Below are positions 26,756 to 35,578 of a stretch of 54,933 bases of DNA, piece by piece (position 1 is the first letter of the stretch; each line of letters starts with the position of its first letter). The stretch covers positions 1 through 54,933 of the forward strand of contig NZ_JACBGN010000013.1 in assembly GCF_013401435.1 (NCBI RefSeq), written 5' to 3'. The stretch comes from Streptomyces sp. BR123. GTDB taxonomy: Bacteria > Actinomycetota > Actinomycetes > Streptomycetales > Streptomycetaceae. The position numbers and the translations under genes are program-made. The notes under the pieces are model-generated. The model searched no databases. It was not told where the DNA came from and worked only from the letters and a program-made list of their open reading frames with translations.

Positions 26756-27138
26756 TCGCGTGCCGCCTTCCCCGTGTAAATGTCGATCTTGAAGTCCAGT
26801 ACGGCGAGTGCATCGCTCAGTTCCGCGATCCGCGCCCGCACCTCGTTCCGGGTCCGCTCCAGCAACTCGCGCCGCCGGTCGACGGTGTGCTCGCCCTCGC
26901 GGAGCAGTTCGGCGTACGTGACCATGTCGGCCACCGACATGCCGGTGGCACGCAGCTTGCCCACGAACGACAGCCACCGCAGGTCGGCGTCGCTGAAGCG
27001 CCGCTGCCCCGAGTGGGACCGGTCCACGTGCGGCATCAGGCCGATCCGCTCGTACCAGCGCAGGGTGTGCTGGCTCAGGCCGGTCAGGGCCTCGACCTCG
27101 CTGATCGTGTACCGCGTCTGCGTCCCTGTCAGGCTCAT
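26752..27138 (-). CDS. MerR-family regulator
   Basis: 128 residues. The winged helix TRYTISEVEALTGLSQHTLRW plus YERIGLMPH opens the protein, followed by a dimerisation helix. The C-terminal part has no Cys pair, so it senses a small molecule or stress other than by metal-thiolate binding. A near-perfect MerR-type palindrome lies 19 bases upstream of the start. It is the first gene of a two-gene operon with the aldo/keto reductase and diverges from a serine hydrolase. Confidence 0.92.
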   Translation of the reverse strand: MSLTGTQTRYTISEVEALTGLSQHTLRWYERIGLMPHVDRSHSGQRRFSDADLRWLSFVGKLRATGMSVADMVTYAELLREGEHTVDRRRELLERTRNEVRARIAELSDALAVLDFKIDIYTGKAARE

Positions 27139-27156
27139 GGCGCCCACGCTAGAACC

Positions 27157-27173
27157 CTTGAGTGCACTCCAAG
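27157..27173. promoter_or_regulatory. MerR-type operator
   Basis: CTTGAGTGCACTCCAAG. The inner GAGTGCACTC is a perfect palindrome and the outer CTTG/CAAG arms also pair. It resembles CTTGGAGT-type sites bound by AdhR/NmlR-like MerR proteins and overlaps both divergent promoters. Confidence 0.6.
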
Positions 27174-27190
27174 CAAGTAGGCTCGGCGGC

Positions 27191-28036
27191 ATGGAGAGCG
27201 TGGAAACCATGGACAGCCTGCGGGCCGTCGACACCTGGCCCGTACCGACCGCCGCAGCGGCCGTCGTCAAGGCGGACGGGAGCCTGGCGGGCTCCCACGG
27301 GCCCCTCGGCCACCGGTTCGCACTGGCCTCGGTGACCAAGCCGCTCGCGGCGTACGCCGCACTCGTCGCGTACGAGGAGGGCGCCGTAGAGCTGGACGAG
27401 CCCGCGGGCCCCGAGGGTGCGACGGTGCGTCACCTGCTGGCGCACACCAGTGGCCTGGCCTTCGACGAGCACCGGGTCATGGCCCCGCCCGGGACACGGC
27501 GGCTGTACTCGAACGCCGGCTTCGAGGTGCTCGGCGACCACATCGCCAAGGCCACCGGCATCCCCTTCGCCGAGTACGTGCACCAGGCGGTGTTCGAGCC
27601 GCTCGGCATGGCCTCGACCACCCTGGAGGGCTCGCCCGCCAAGGACGGCGTCTCCACCGTGTCGGACCTGGTCCGCTTCGCCGCCGAGCTGCAGGCCCCC
27701 CGCCTGCTCGACCCGCGCACGGTCGCGGAGGCCACCGCCGTGGTCCACCCGGGCCTCAAGGGCGTGCTCCCCGGGTACGGGCACCAGTCCCCGAACGACT
27801 TCGGGCTCGGCGTGGAGATCCGCGGCACCAAGAGCCCGCACTGGACGGGCGCCTCCTCCTCGCCGGGCACCTTCGGCCACTTCGGCCAGGCCGGCACCTT
27901 CCTGTGGGTGGATCCCGCCGTGCGCGCCGCGTGCGTCGTGCTGACGGACCGCGCCTTCGGGCCGTGGGCCGTGGAGGCCTGGCCTGCCTTCACGGACGGG
28001 GTCCTCGCCGAGCTCTCCGGCCCGCTCTACCGCTGA
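27191..28036 (+). CDS. serine hydrolase, class C beta-lactamase fold
   Basis: 281 residues, cytoplasmic (no signal peptide). Catalytic SxxK is Ser47-Lys50 in LASVTKPL; YSN is Tyr106-Asn108 in RRLYSNAGF; HFGQAGTF serves as the third motif. This fold covers esterases, D-aminopeptidases and beta-lactamases. Lack of export argues for an esterase-like role. It diverges from the MerR gene across a shared palindrome, so it may belong to the same regulon. Confidence 0.88.
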   Translation: MESVETMDSLRAVDTWPVPTAAAAVVKADGSLAGSHGPLGHRFALASVTKPLAAYAALVAYEEGAVELDEPAGPEGATVRHLLAHTSGLAFDEHRVMAPPGTRRLYSNAGFEVLGDHIAKATGIPFAEYVHQAVFEPLGMASTTLEGSPAKDGVSTVSDLVRFAAELQAPRLLDPRTVAEATAVVHPGLKGVLPGYGHQSPNDFGLGVEIRGTKSPHWTGASSSPGTFGHFGQAGTFLWVDPAVRAACVVLTDRAFGPWAVEAWPAFTDGVLAELSGPLYR

Positions 28037-28082
28037 ACGGGCCGCAGGGCTTCCCCAGGACTGCCGCAGGACTGCGGAAGCC

Positions 28083-28736
28083 CTACGGAAGCTCCCAGAT
28101 CAGCAGCTCCCCCGGGGACCCCGCGACGGCCTGCAGGTTCTGCTCGCCGGTGATCCGGGCCGAGTCCCCGGGCCCGAGCTCCACCCCGTCCAGCCGCAGG
28201 TCGCCGCGCACCACGTGCAGGTAGACCCGCTCCGCGGCGGGGACGGCGACGCGCTCGCCCGCGCCCGGCCGCCGGACGTGCAGGACGGCACCGGCCGCGG
28301 GGACCTCGTACGGGGTGCCGTCGGGGAGGCCGCGCACCAGCCGGTACGCGGGCTCACCGCCGGGGGCCGGCGGCGCGAGCCAGGTCTGCACGAAGCGCAG
28401 CGGCTCCGCGCCCTCGTTGCGCTCGATGTGCCGGGCTCCGGATCCGGCGCTGAGGTGCTGCACGTCGCCGTGGCGGAGCACGGCCTCCTCGCCGTTGCTG
28501 CCCTTGTGCGTCAGCTCACCCTCGATGACCCAGGTGACGATCTCGGTGTGGCTGTGGGGGTGCTCGTCGAAGCCGGCGCCCGGAGCGAGGGCCTCCTCGT
28601 TGCAGGCCAGGATCGGGCCGAAGCGCAGGTTGTCCGGGTCGTAGAAGCTGCCGAAGGAGAAGGCGTGCCGGGTGGTGATCCCCGCGTCGGGGTCCCCGCC
28701 CGGGTACCGGTCGGCACCGCGGCGTACATCAATCAT
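28083..28736 (-). CDS. pirin-family bicupin
   Basis: 217 residues starting MIDVRRGADRYPGGD. Metal-binding residues are seen in FDEHPHSHTEIVTWVIEG (His, His, His) and a Glu in the following strand GAEPLRFVQTW. Some pirins open quercetin rings and others modulate enzymes. It converges on the serine hydrolase and diverges from fasR across 69 bases. No further function can be assigned. Confidence 0.9.
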   Translation of the reverse strand: MIDVRRGADRYPGGDPDAGITTRHAFSFGSFYDPDNLRFGPILACNEEALAPGAGFDEHPHSHTEIVTWVIEGELTHKGSNGEEAVLRHGDVQHLSAGSGARHIERNEGAEPLRFVQTWLAPPAPGGEPAYRLVRGLPDGTPYEVPAAGAVLHVRRPGAGERVAVPAAERVYLHVVRGDLRLDGVELGPGDSARITGEQNLQAVAGSPGELLIWELP

Positions 28737-28805
28737 GGGCCCACGGTAGACCTTGGGTGTGAGGCCGCACTCCGCGCCGCCGTCCCGATAAGGCAGTCTT
28801 GTCCC

Positions 28806-30011
28806 GTGCCCCAACCCGAACGTGAGCATTCCCCCGCGCATCCCGCTGCCGCCCATCCGCATGCCGCGACGCTGCGCCGGCTGGAGAAGTCCTCCGGCCG
28901 GCTCGCCGCGAACGCGATCGCGCGCATGGACGAGTCCCTGCCGTGGTACCGGGCGATGCCCCCGGAGAACCGGTCCTGGATCGGCCTGGTCGCCCAGGCC
29001 GGCATCGCCGCGTTCACCGAGTGGTTCCGGCACCCCGAGACCCCGCAGGCGATCTCCACCGACGTGTTCGGGACGGCTCCGCGCGAGCTGACCCGGGCGA
29101 TCACGCTGCGCCAGACGGTCGAGATGGTCCGCACCACGATCGAGGTCATGGAGGCCGCGATCGAGGAGGTGGCGGCCCCGGGCGACGAGTCGATCCTGCG
29201 GGAGGCGCTGCTGGTGTACGCCCGGGAGATCGCGTTCGCGACGGCCCAGGTGTACGCGCAGGCCGCCGAGGCGCGCGGGGCGTGGGACGCCCGGCTGGAG
29301 TCCCTGGTGGTGAACGCGGTGCTGTCCGGGGAGGCCGACGAGGGCGCGCTGTCGCGGGCCGCGGCCCTGGGCTGGAACTCGCCGGAGCACGTGTGCGTGG
29401 TGCTCGGCACCGCGCCGGAGGGCGACAGCGAGCTGACGGTCGAGGCGATCCGGCGGGCGGCCCGGCACCACAAGCTGCAGGTGCTGACGGGGGTGCTCGG
29501 CGACCGCCTGGTGGTGATCGCGGGCGGCAGCGACAACCCGCTGCAGGTGGCGAAGTCGCTGATCGGGCCGTTCGCGGCGGGCCCGGTCGTCGCGGGCCCG
29601 GTGGTCGCGGACCTGCTGAACGCGACGAAGTCGGCGCAGGCGGCGGCAGCCGGCCTGAAGGCCTGCTCGGCGTGGCAGGACGCCCCCCGGCCGGTACTCG
29701 CGGACGATCTCCTGCCGGAGCGCGCGATCGCCTCGGACCCCTCCGCCCGGGAGCAGTTGGTGGAGGAGATCTACAGACCGCTGGAGGAGGCGGGGTCGGC
29801 GCTGCTGGAGACGCTGAGTGTCTACCTGGAGCAGGCGAGCAGCCTGGAGGGCGCGGCGCGGATGCTGTTCGTGCACCCGAACACGGTGCGCTACCGGCTC
29901 CGACGTGTGACCGACGTCACCGGCTGGTCGCCGTCCGATGTCCGCTCGGCGTTTACGCTGCGGATCGCCCTGATCCTCGGGCGTCTGGCTGACAATGATC
30001 AGCAGCTCTAG
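28806..30011 (+). CDS. fasR: PucR/CdaR-type regulator FasR of fatty acid synthesis
   Basis: 401 residues. The C-terminal PucR-type HTH reads ARMLFVHPNTVRYRLRRV (about 355-372). The central part is a CdaR/GGDEF-like region. Position immediately upstream of fabD and the protein type match S. coelicolor FasR, which activates the fabD-fabH-acpP-fabF operon. The GTG start has no Shine-Dalgarno. The stop is about 90 bases from fabD, leaving a short promoter region. Confidence 0.92.
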   Translation: MPQPEREHSPAHPAAAHPHAATLRRLEKSSGRLAANAIARMDESLPWYRAMPPENRSWIGLVAQAGIAAFTEWFRHPETPQAISTDVFGTAPRELTRAITLRQTVEMVRTTIEVMEAAIEEVAAPGDESILREALLVYAREIAFATAQVYAQAAEARGAWDARLESLVVNAVLSGEADEGALSRAAALGWNSPEHVCVVLGTAPEGDSELTVEAIRRAARHHKLQVLTGVLGDRLVVIAGGSDNPLQVAKSLIGPFAAGPVVAGPVVADLLNATKSAQAAAAGLKACSAWQDAPRPVLADDLLPERAIASDPSAREQLVEEIYRPLEEAGSALLETLSVYLEQASSLEGAARMLFVHPNTVRYRLRRVTDVTGWSPSDVRSAFTLRIALILGRLADNDQQL

Positions 30012-30013
30012 AC

Positions 30014-30034
30014 TTTTGTCGGACTTCAACAATT
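30014..30034. promoter_or_regulatory. candidate FasR site upstream of fabD
   Basis: TTTTGT (30014-30019), nine bases, then ACAATT (30029-30034), an imperfect inverted repeat in the only AT-rich part of the fasR-fabD spacer. The published FasR site was not available for comparison. Confidence 0.3.
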
Positions 30035-30100
30035 AGCCTGACGGTTCTTGGTCCCTGTCCCCACGGGCGGCTGGGACCCTCGACAAGAGAGAGTGTGAGG

Positions 30101-31018
30101 GTGCTCGTACTCGTCGCTCCCGGCCAAGGCGCACAGACGCCCGGCTTCCTGACCCCCTGGCTCGAACTGCCCGGCGCCGCCGACCGCGTCGCGGCATGGT
30201 CGGACGCCATCGGGCTCGATCTCGCCCACTACGGCACGAAGGCGGACGCGGACGAGATCCGCGACACGGCCGTGGCCCAGCCGCTGCTGGTCGCCGCCGG
30301 CCTGCTCGCCGCTTCGGAGCTGGGCTCGCGTACGGCCTTCGGTGCCGTGGCGGGCCACAGTGTCGGCGAGATCACCGCCGCTGCGTACGCGGGTGTGCTC
30401 TCCGACGCCGACGCGCTGTCTTTCGTACGGACCCGGGGGCTGGCGATGGCCGAGGCCGCCGCCGTCACCGAGACCGGCATGGCCGCGGTGCTGGGCGGTG
30501 ACCGCGACGTGGTCGTCGCGCACCTGGAGAAGCTGGGCCTGACCCCCGCCAACATCAACGGCGCGGGCCAGATCGTGGCCGCGGGCACCAAGGAGCAGGT
30601 CGAGGCCCTGGTCGCCGAGAAGCCCGAGGGCGCCATGAAGGTCGTCGCGCTGCAGGTCGCGGGCGCCTTCCACACGCACCACATGGCTCCCGCGGTCGCG
30701 ACGCTGGACGAGGCCGCCAAGGCCCTCGCCCCGGCCGACCCGGAGCTGAAGTACGTCTCGAACAAGGACGGCCTGGTCGTCACCTCGGGCGCCGACGTCG
30801 TCGCCCGCCTGGTGGGCCAGGTCGCGAACCCGGTCCGCTGGGACCTGTGCATGGAGACGTTCGCCGACCTCGGCGTCACCGGGCTCGTCGAGCTCAGCCC
30901 GGGCGGCACGCTGACGGGTCTGGCCAAGCGCGCCCTCAAGGGCGTGCCGAACGTGGCCCTGAAGACCCCGGACGATCTCGAGAAGGCCACGGCGCTCATC
31001 GCCGAGCACTCGGCCTGA
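30101..31018 (+). CDS. fabD: malonyl-CoA:ACP transacylase
   Basis: 305 residues from GTG 30101; a GTG at 30095 is also open, but GAGAGAG is better spaced for 30101. Loads malonate from CoA to AcpP. Active-site Ser is in VAGHSVGEI (about 87), and the catalytic His in AGAFHTHHM. The motif LSPGGTLTGL ends the domain. First gene of the fab operon, just downstream of fasR. Confidence 0.96.
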   Translation: MLVLVAPGQGAQTPGFLTPWLELPGAADRVAAWSDAIGLDLAHYGTKADADEIRDTAVAQPLLVAAGLLAASELGSRTAFGAVAGHSVGEITAAAYAGVLSDADALSFVRTRGLAMAEAAAVTETGMAAVLGGDRDVVVAHLEKLGLTPANINGAGQIVAAGTKEQVEALVAEKPEGAMKVVALQVAGAFHTHHMAPAVATLDEAAKALAPADPELKYVSNKDGLVVTSGADVVARLVGQVANPVRWDLCMETFADLGVTGLVELSPGGTLTGLAKRALKGVPNVALKTPDDLEKATALIAEHSA

Positions 31019-31037
31019 GAGAAGGAGCCCCCACAGC

Positions 31038-32042
31038 ATGTCGAAGATCAAGCCTGCCCAGGGCTCCCCGTACGCCCGCATCCTCGGCGTCGGCGGCTAC
31101 CGTCCGACCCGGGTGGTTCCCAACGACGTCATCCTGGAGAAGATCGACTCCTCGGACGAGTGGATCCGCTCCCGCTCGGGCATCGCGAGCCGGCACTGGG
31201 CCTCGGCCGAGGAGACCGTCGCCGCGATGTCGGTGGAGGCCTCCGGCAAGGCGCTGGCCGATGCCGGGATCTCCCCCGAGCAGATCGGTGCCGTGATCGT
31301 CTCGACGGTCTCGCACTTCCGGCAGACCCCGGCGGTCGCGACCGAGATCGCGCACCGGATCGGCGCGGTCAAGCCGGCCGCGTTCGACATCTCCGCGGGC
31401 TGCGCCGGCTTCGGCTACGGCCTGACCCTCGCCAAGGGCCTCGTCATCGAGGGCTCGGCCCGGTACGTGCTCGTCATCGGCGTGGAGCGGCTGTCGGACC
31501 TGACCGACCTGGAGGACCGCGCTACGGCCTTCCTGTTCGGTGACGGCGCCGGCGCCGTGGTCGTCGGCCCCTCGGACGTGCCGGCCATAGGCCCCACGGT
31601 GTGGGGCTCGGAAGGCGACAAGTCCGGGACGATCAAGCAGACCGTTCCGTGGGACGAGTACCTCGGCAAGCACGCCGGCGAGAAGTTCCCGGCCATCACG
31701 CAGGAGGGCCAGGCGGTGTTCCGCTGGGCCGTCTTCGAGATGGCCAAGGTGGCCCAGCAGGCGCTCGACGCCGCGGGGATCACCGCGGACGACCTGGACG
31801 TCTTCATTCCGCACCAGGCCAACATGCGGATCATCGACTCGATGGTGAAGACCCTCAAACTGCCGGAGCACGTCACGGTCGCCCGTGACGTGGAGACCAC
31901 CGGCAACACCTCGGCCGCCTCGATCCCGCTCGCAATGGAGCGGCTCCTGGCGACCGGAGCGGCGAAGAGCGGCGACACCGCGCTCGTCATCGGCTTCGGG
32001 GCGGGGCTCGTCTACGCCGCGACGGTCGTTACCCTCCCCTAG
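31038..32042 (+). CDS. fabH: 3-oxoacyl-ACP synthase III
   Basis: 334 residues. Catalytic triad Cys122 (DISAGCAGF), His259 (FIPHQANMRI) and Asn290 (ETTGNTSAAS). It joins an acyl-CoA starter to malonyl-ACP; in Streptomyces, branched starters such as isobutyryl-CoA are typical. ATG is preceded by GAAGGAG. It is 19 bases from fabD. Confidence 0.97.
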   Translation: MSKIKPAQGSPYARILGVGGYRPTRVVPNDVILEKIDSSDEWIRSRSGIASRHWASAEETVAAMSVEASGKALADAGISPEQIGAVIVSTVSHFRQTPAVATEIAHRIGAVKPAAFDISAGCAGFGYGLTLAKGLVIEGSARYVLVIGVERLSDLTDLEDRATAFLFGDGAGAVVVGPSDVPAIGPTVWGSEGDKSGTIKQTVPWDEYLGKHAGEKFPAITQEGQAVFRWAVFEMAKVAQQALDAAGITADDLDVFIPHQANMRIIDSMVKTLKLPEHVTVARDVETTGNTSAASIPLAMERLLATGAAKSGDTALVIGFGAGLVYAATVVTLP

Positions 32043-32099
32043 GGCCCGGAACCACATCCGGGTCTGTTTCACCGCAGTCAGCTACAGAAGGAGCGCCAC

Positions 32100-32348
32100 A
32101 TGGCCGCCACGCAGGAAGAGATCATCGAGGGTCTGGCGGAGATCGTCAACGAGATCGCCGGTATCCCGGTCGAGGACGTCGAGGCCGACAAGTCGTTCAC
32201 CGACGACCTGGACGTCGACTCCCTTTCCATGGTCGAGGTCGTCGTCGCCGCCGAAGAGCGCTTCGACGTCAAGATCCCGGACGAGGACGTCAAGGGCCTC
32301 CGGACCGTCGGTGACGCCGCCGACTACATCCTGAAGCACCAGGCCTGA
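32100..32348 (+). CDS. acpP: acyl carrier protein
   Basis: 82 residues, acidic. The phosphopantetheine site is Ser41 in DLDVDSLSMVE. It carries acyl chains between the Fab enzymes. AGAAGGAG is positioned well before the ATG. The gene order fabD-fabH-acpP-fabF identifies it as the fatty acid ACP rather than a polyketide ACP. Confidence 0.97.
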   Translation: MAATQEEIIEGLAEIVNEIAGIPVEDVEADKSFTDDLDVDSLSMVEVVVAAEERFDVKIPDEDVKGLRTVGDAADYILKHQA

Positions 32349-32427
32349 GCCTGACGAGCGTTTGTCGCCACCCGGCGGTGGCGCCGTGACAATTCAGCAC
32401 CCCCTGAGACGTGGAGAAAGAATTCCT

Positions 32428-33693
32428 GTGAGCCCGACCAATCGCACCGTGGTCGTCACCGGTATCGGCGCAACCACTCCGCTGGGTGGCGACAGCGCTT
32501 CGACCTGGGAAGGTCTGCTCGCCGGCCGGTCCGGTGTCAAGCCCCTGGAGGGCGAGCGCTTCGCCGAACTCCCGGTCCGCATTGCCGCCCCGGTCGCCGT
32601 CGACCCGAGCGAGGTCCTCCCGAAGCCCCTGGCACGCAAGCTGGACCGCTCGGCCCAGTTCGCCGTCATCGCGGCCCGCGAGGCCTGGGCCGACGCCGGC
32701 TACAAAGCCCCGGCGGGCGAGGACGCGTCCGTCGCGCCGGAGCGCCTGGGCACCGTGATCGCCTCCGGCATCGGCGGTGTCACCACTCTGCTCGACCAGT
32801 ACGACGTACTGAAGGAAAAGGGTGTGCGCCGGGTCTCCCCGCACACCGTCCCCATGCTCATGCCGAACGGCCCGTCGGCCAACGTCGGTCTGGAGGTCAA
32901 CGCCCAGGCGGGCGTGCACACCCCGGTCAGCGCCTGCGCCTCCGGCGCCGAGGCCATCGGCTACGCCGTCGAGATGATCCGCACCGGCCGCGCCGACGTG
33001 GTCGTCGCGGGCGGCACCGAGGCGGCCATCCACCCCCTGCCGATCGCCGCGTTCGCCAACATGATGGCGATGTCCAAGAACAACGAGAACCCCGAGTCGG
33101 CCTCGCGCCCGTACGACAAGGGCCGTGACGGCTTCGTCCTCGGCGAGGGCGCGGGCGTCGTGGTGCTGGAGTCCGCGGAGCACGCCGCCGCGCGCGGCGC
33201 CCGCGTCTACTGCGAGGTGCTGGGCCAGGGCCTGTCCGCGGACAGCCATCACATCGCACAGCCGGAGCCGACCGGCCGCGGTGTCGCCGCCGCCGTGCAG
33301 AACCTGCTCGACAACACGGGCCTGAACCCGGCCGAGCTGGTCCACGTGAACGCACACGCCACGTCGACCCCGCAGGGCGACACGGCCGAGGTGAAGGCCC
33401 TGCGCAAGGTCCTGGGCGACGACCTCGACCACGTCGCGATCTCCGCCACCAAGTCGATGACCGGCCACCTGCTGGGCGGCGCCGGCGGTATCGAGACCGT
33501 CGCGACCGTGCTGGCCATCTACCACCGGACGGCCCCGCCGACCATCAACATCGACGAGCTGGACGAGGACATCACCGCGGACATCGTCCGCGGCGAGCCC
33601 CGCAAGCTGCCTGCCGAGGGCCCGATCGCCGCGATCAACAACTCGTTCGGCTTCGGCGGCCACAACGTCACGCTGGGGTTCCGCAGCGTCTGA
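32428..33693 (+). CDS. fabF: 3-oxoacyl-ACP synthase II
   Basis: 421 residues. Catalytic Cys170 (PVSACASGAEA), His310 (HVNAHATSTPQGD) and His347 (TKSMTGHLLG). It condenses acyl-ACP with malonyl-ACP for chain elongation. The GTG start follows GGAGAAAG. Last gene of the operon; a strong hairpin follows at 33757-33789. Confidence 0.97.
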   Translation: MSPTNRTVVVTGIGATTPLGGDSASTWEGLLAGRSGVKPLEGERFAELPVRIAAPVAVDPSEVLPKPLARKLDRSAQFAVIAAREAWADAGYKAPAGEDASVAPERLGTVIASGIGGVTTLLDQYDVLKEKGVRRVSPHTVPMLMPNGPSANVGLEVNAQAGVHTPVSACASGAEAIGYAVEMIRTGRADVVVAGGTEAAIHPLPIAAFANMMAMSKNNENPESASRPYDKGRDGFVLGEGAGVVVLESAEHAAARGARVYCEVLGQGLSADSHHIAQPEPTGRGVAAAVQNLLDNTGLNPAELVHVNAHATSTPQGDTAEVKALRKVLGDDLDHVAISATKSMTGHLLGGAGGIETVATVLAIYHRTAPPTINIDELDEDITADIVRGEPRKLPAEGPIAAINNSFGFGGHNVTLGFRSV

Positions 33694-33756
33694 GGCCGAG
33701 GGGGCGGGCGTTCGCCGCTCCGCGCCGCAGCCACGGACGCCGCGCCCCGTGCGCAT

Positions 33757-33789
33757 GAGGCCCCACCCGGGATTCCCCGGGTGGGCCTC
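33757..33789 (+). terminator. terminator of the fab operon
   Basis: GAGGCC-CACCCGGG pairs with CCCGGGTGGGCCTC around a short ATT loop, with one bulge. It is followed by TTC and lies between convergent fabF and the DUF3145 gene, so it may serve both. Confidence 0.8.
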
Positions 33790-33829
33790 TTCGCATTCCC
33801 CCGCGCCCGGTCAGGGCGGCGGGACCCGG

Positions 33830-34324
33830 CTAGACCACCTGGTGGAGCCAGCGCACGGGGGCGCCCTCGCCGGCGTAGCGGAAGGGCTCCAGTTCGTCGT
33901 CCCAGGGCTTGCCGAGCAGCCGGGAGATCTCCGCTTCCAGGTCGGTCTCGCCGCGTGCGGAGCGGGCGAGGGCGGCCCGCAGCCGGTCCTCGGGGATCAG
34001 GATGTCGCCGTGCAGGCCGGTGACGGCGTGGAAGATGCCGAGCTCCGGTGTGGAGCTGTAGCGCTCGCCCTCGGCGGTGGCGCAGGGTTCCGCGGTCACC
34101 TCGAAGCGCAGCAGGTGCCAGCCGCGCAGCGCGGAGGCGAGTTTCGACGCGGTGCCCGCCTCGGCCTGCCAGGAGAACTCGGCTCTCCAGGTGCCCGGAG
34201 AGGCGGGCTGCCGGATCCAGTCGAGGTTCACCCGCACCCCGAGCACGCCCGCAACAGCCCATTCCACGTGCGGGCAGAGCGCGCGCGGTGCGGAATGCAC
34301 GTACAGAACTCCACGTGTCGTCAC
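33830..34324 (-). CDS. DUF3145 protein
   Basis: 164 residues, GTG start behind GGAGG. Begins MTTRGVLYVHSAPRALCPHVEW and contains WHLLRFEVTAEP and GEGAPVRWLHQVV. DUF3145 is a conserved actinobacterial protein with no known function, regularly found beside the fab operon. Its promoter lies in an unusually AT-rich patch (about 34360-34415). Confidence 0.92.
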   Translation of the reverse strand: MTTRGVLYVHSAPRALCPHVEWAVAGVLGVRVNLDWIRQPASPGTWRAEFSWQAEAGTASKLASALRGWHLLRFEVTAEPCATAEGERYSSTPELGIFHAVTGLHGDILIPEDRLRAALARSARGETDLEAEISRLLGKPWDDELEPFRYAGEGAPVRWLHQVV

Positions 34325-34572
34325 CGGGACCTCCAGTGTGGGACGAGGTCGGGAATAAACTACAGAAAACGGACAGAATATGACGTGACGTAATGTAACG
34401 GAAATAATTTGACATCGCGCTGCGGGACCTGCGGCCGAAACGCCACGGGAAAAAGCTACCGTGCGGCAGGGGTCATGGTGTGTCGTACGGTCGGTCCGAG
34501 GCCGCCAAAACCAGAGCTTTCACTCAGCAGGACGCCCCTGAGGACGCGGGGCGACAAGGAGGGGACCACCCG

Positions 34573-35469
34573 ATGCGCACCACCGTTCCCGGACACCGCA
34601 CGCGACGCACACTCGCGGGCGCGGGCGCGGCCGTGGCCCTGCTGGCAGGGGCGCTGACCGGGTGTCAGGCGTCCGCCGCGCCCGAGGAGGGGGAGCGGGG
34701 CGCGCAGGCCGGGCCGCGCTGGAACACCGCGCCCGCGTCGATCGCCGCGGTCGGAGACTCCATCACCCGTGGTTTCGATGCCTGTTCGGTCCTGGCCGAC
34801 TGCCCCGAGGTCTCCTGGGCCACCGGGAGCGATCCGGCGGTCCACTCGCTGGCCGCCCGACTGCTCGGCGACGCGCAGGTGGCGGCGCGCAGCTGGAACT
34901 ACGCGGTCACCGGCTCGCGGATGGCGGACCTGGAAGGACAGCTGGCCTCGGCCTCCGGACACAAGCCCGACCTGGTCACGGTGATGGTCGGTTCGAACGA
35001 CGCATGCCGCCCGTCGACCGCGTCGATGACCCCGGTGGCCGAGTTCCGGGCGGGCTTCGAGAAGGCGCTCGGCGTGCTGCGGGCGGCCTCGCCCGCCTCC
35101 CAGGTGTACGTCTCCAGCGTGCCCGACCTGCAGCGGTTGTGGCAGCAGGGCAAGGACAGCCCGATGGTGCGCCAGGTGTGGAAGCTGGGCATCTGCCAGT
35201 CGATGCTCGCGGATCCGCTGTCGTCCGCGGCGACGGCAACGGCCCGGCGCGAGCAGGTGCGGGCGCGGGTGGTCGAGTACAACGAGGTGCTCCGCGAGGT
35301 CTGCGCGAAGGACGCGCTGTGCCGCTACGACGGCGGCGCGGTGTTCCAGTACCCCTTCGGCGCCGAGCAGTTGAGCCACTGGGACTGGTTCCACCCGGGC
35401 AAGAACGGGCAGGCGCGGCTCGCCGAGCTCGCGCACCGCCAGGTGACCGCCGCCGAGCCGCCGCGCTGA
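34573..35469 (+). CDS. secreted SGNH-hydrolase lipoprotein
   Basis: 298 residues. A lipoprotein signal ends in the lipobox LTGC with Cys31. SGNH blocks: Ser63 in AVGDSITRGF, Asn142 in VMVGSNDAC, and Asp271/His274 in HWDWFHPGKNG. It is probably an esterase or deacetylase acting outside the membrane on lipids or polysaccharides. Conserved Cys residues suggest disulphides. AAGGAGG precedes the ATG by about 10 bases. Confidence 0.92.
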   Translation: MRTTVPGHRTRRTLAGAGAAVALLAGALTGCQASAAPEEGERGAQAGPRWNTAPASIAAVGDSITRGFDACSVLADCPEVSWATGSDPAVHSLAARLLGDAQVAARSWNYAVTGSRMADLEGQLASASGHKPDLVTVMVGSNDACRPSTASMTPVAEFRAGFEKALGVLRAASPASQVYVSSVPDLQRLWQQGKDSPMVRQVWKLGICQSMLADPLSSAATATARREQVRARVVEYNEVLREVCAKDALCRYDGGAVFQYPFGAEQLSHWDWFHPGKNGQARLAELAHRQVTAAEPPR

Positions 35470-35578
35470 CGCCACCCACCCAGGCCCCGCCTCCGGTCCC
35501 GCCACCGCCCCCGTCACCGGGCCGGTTCCGAGGGCGCTTTCCGGCCACCCGTCGGCGGCGGTCCGGCATCCTGGGCGC

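Noticed and set aside
34360..34415. AT-rich patch as horizontally acquired DNA
   Set aside because: Too short, and it sits exactly where promoters for the divergent DUF3145 and SGNH genes are expected.
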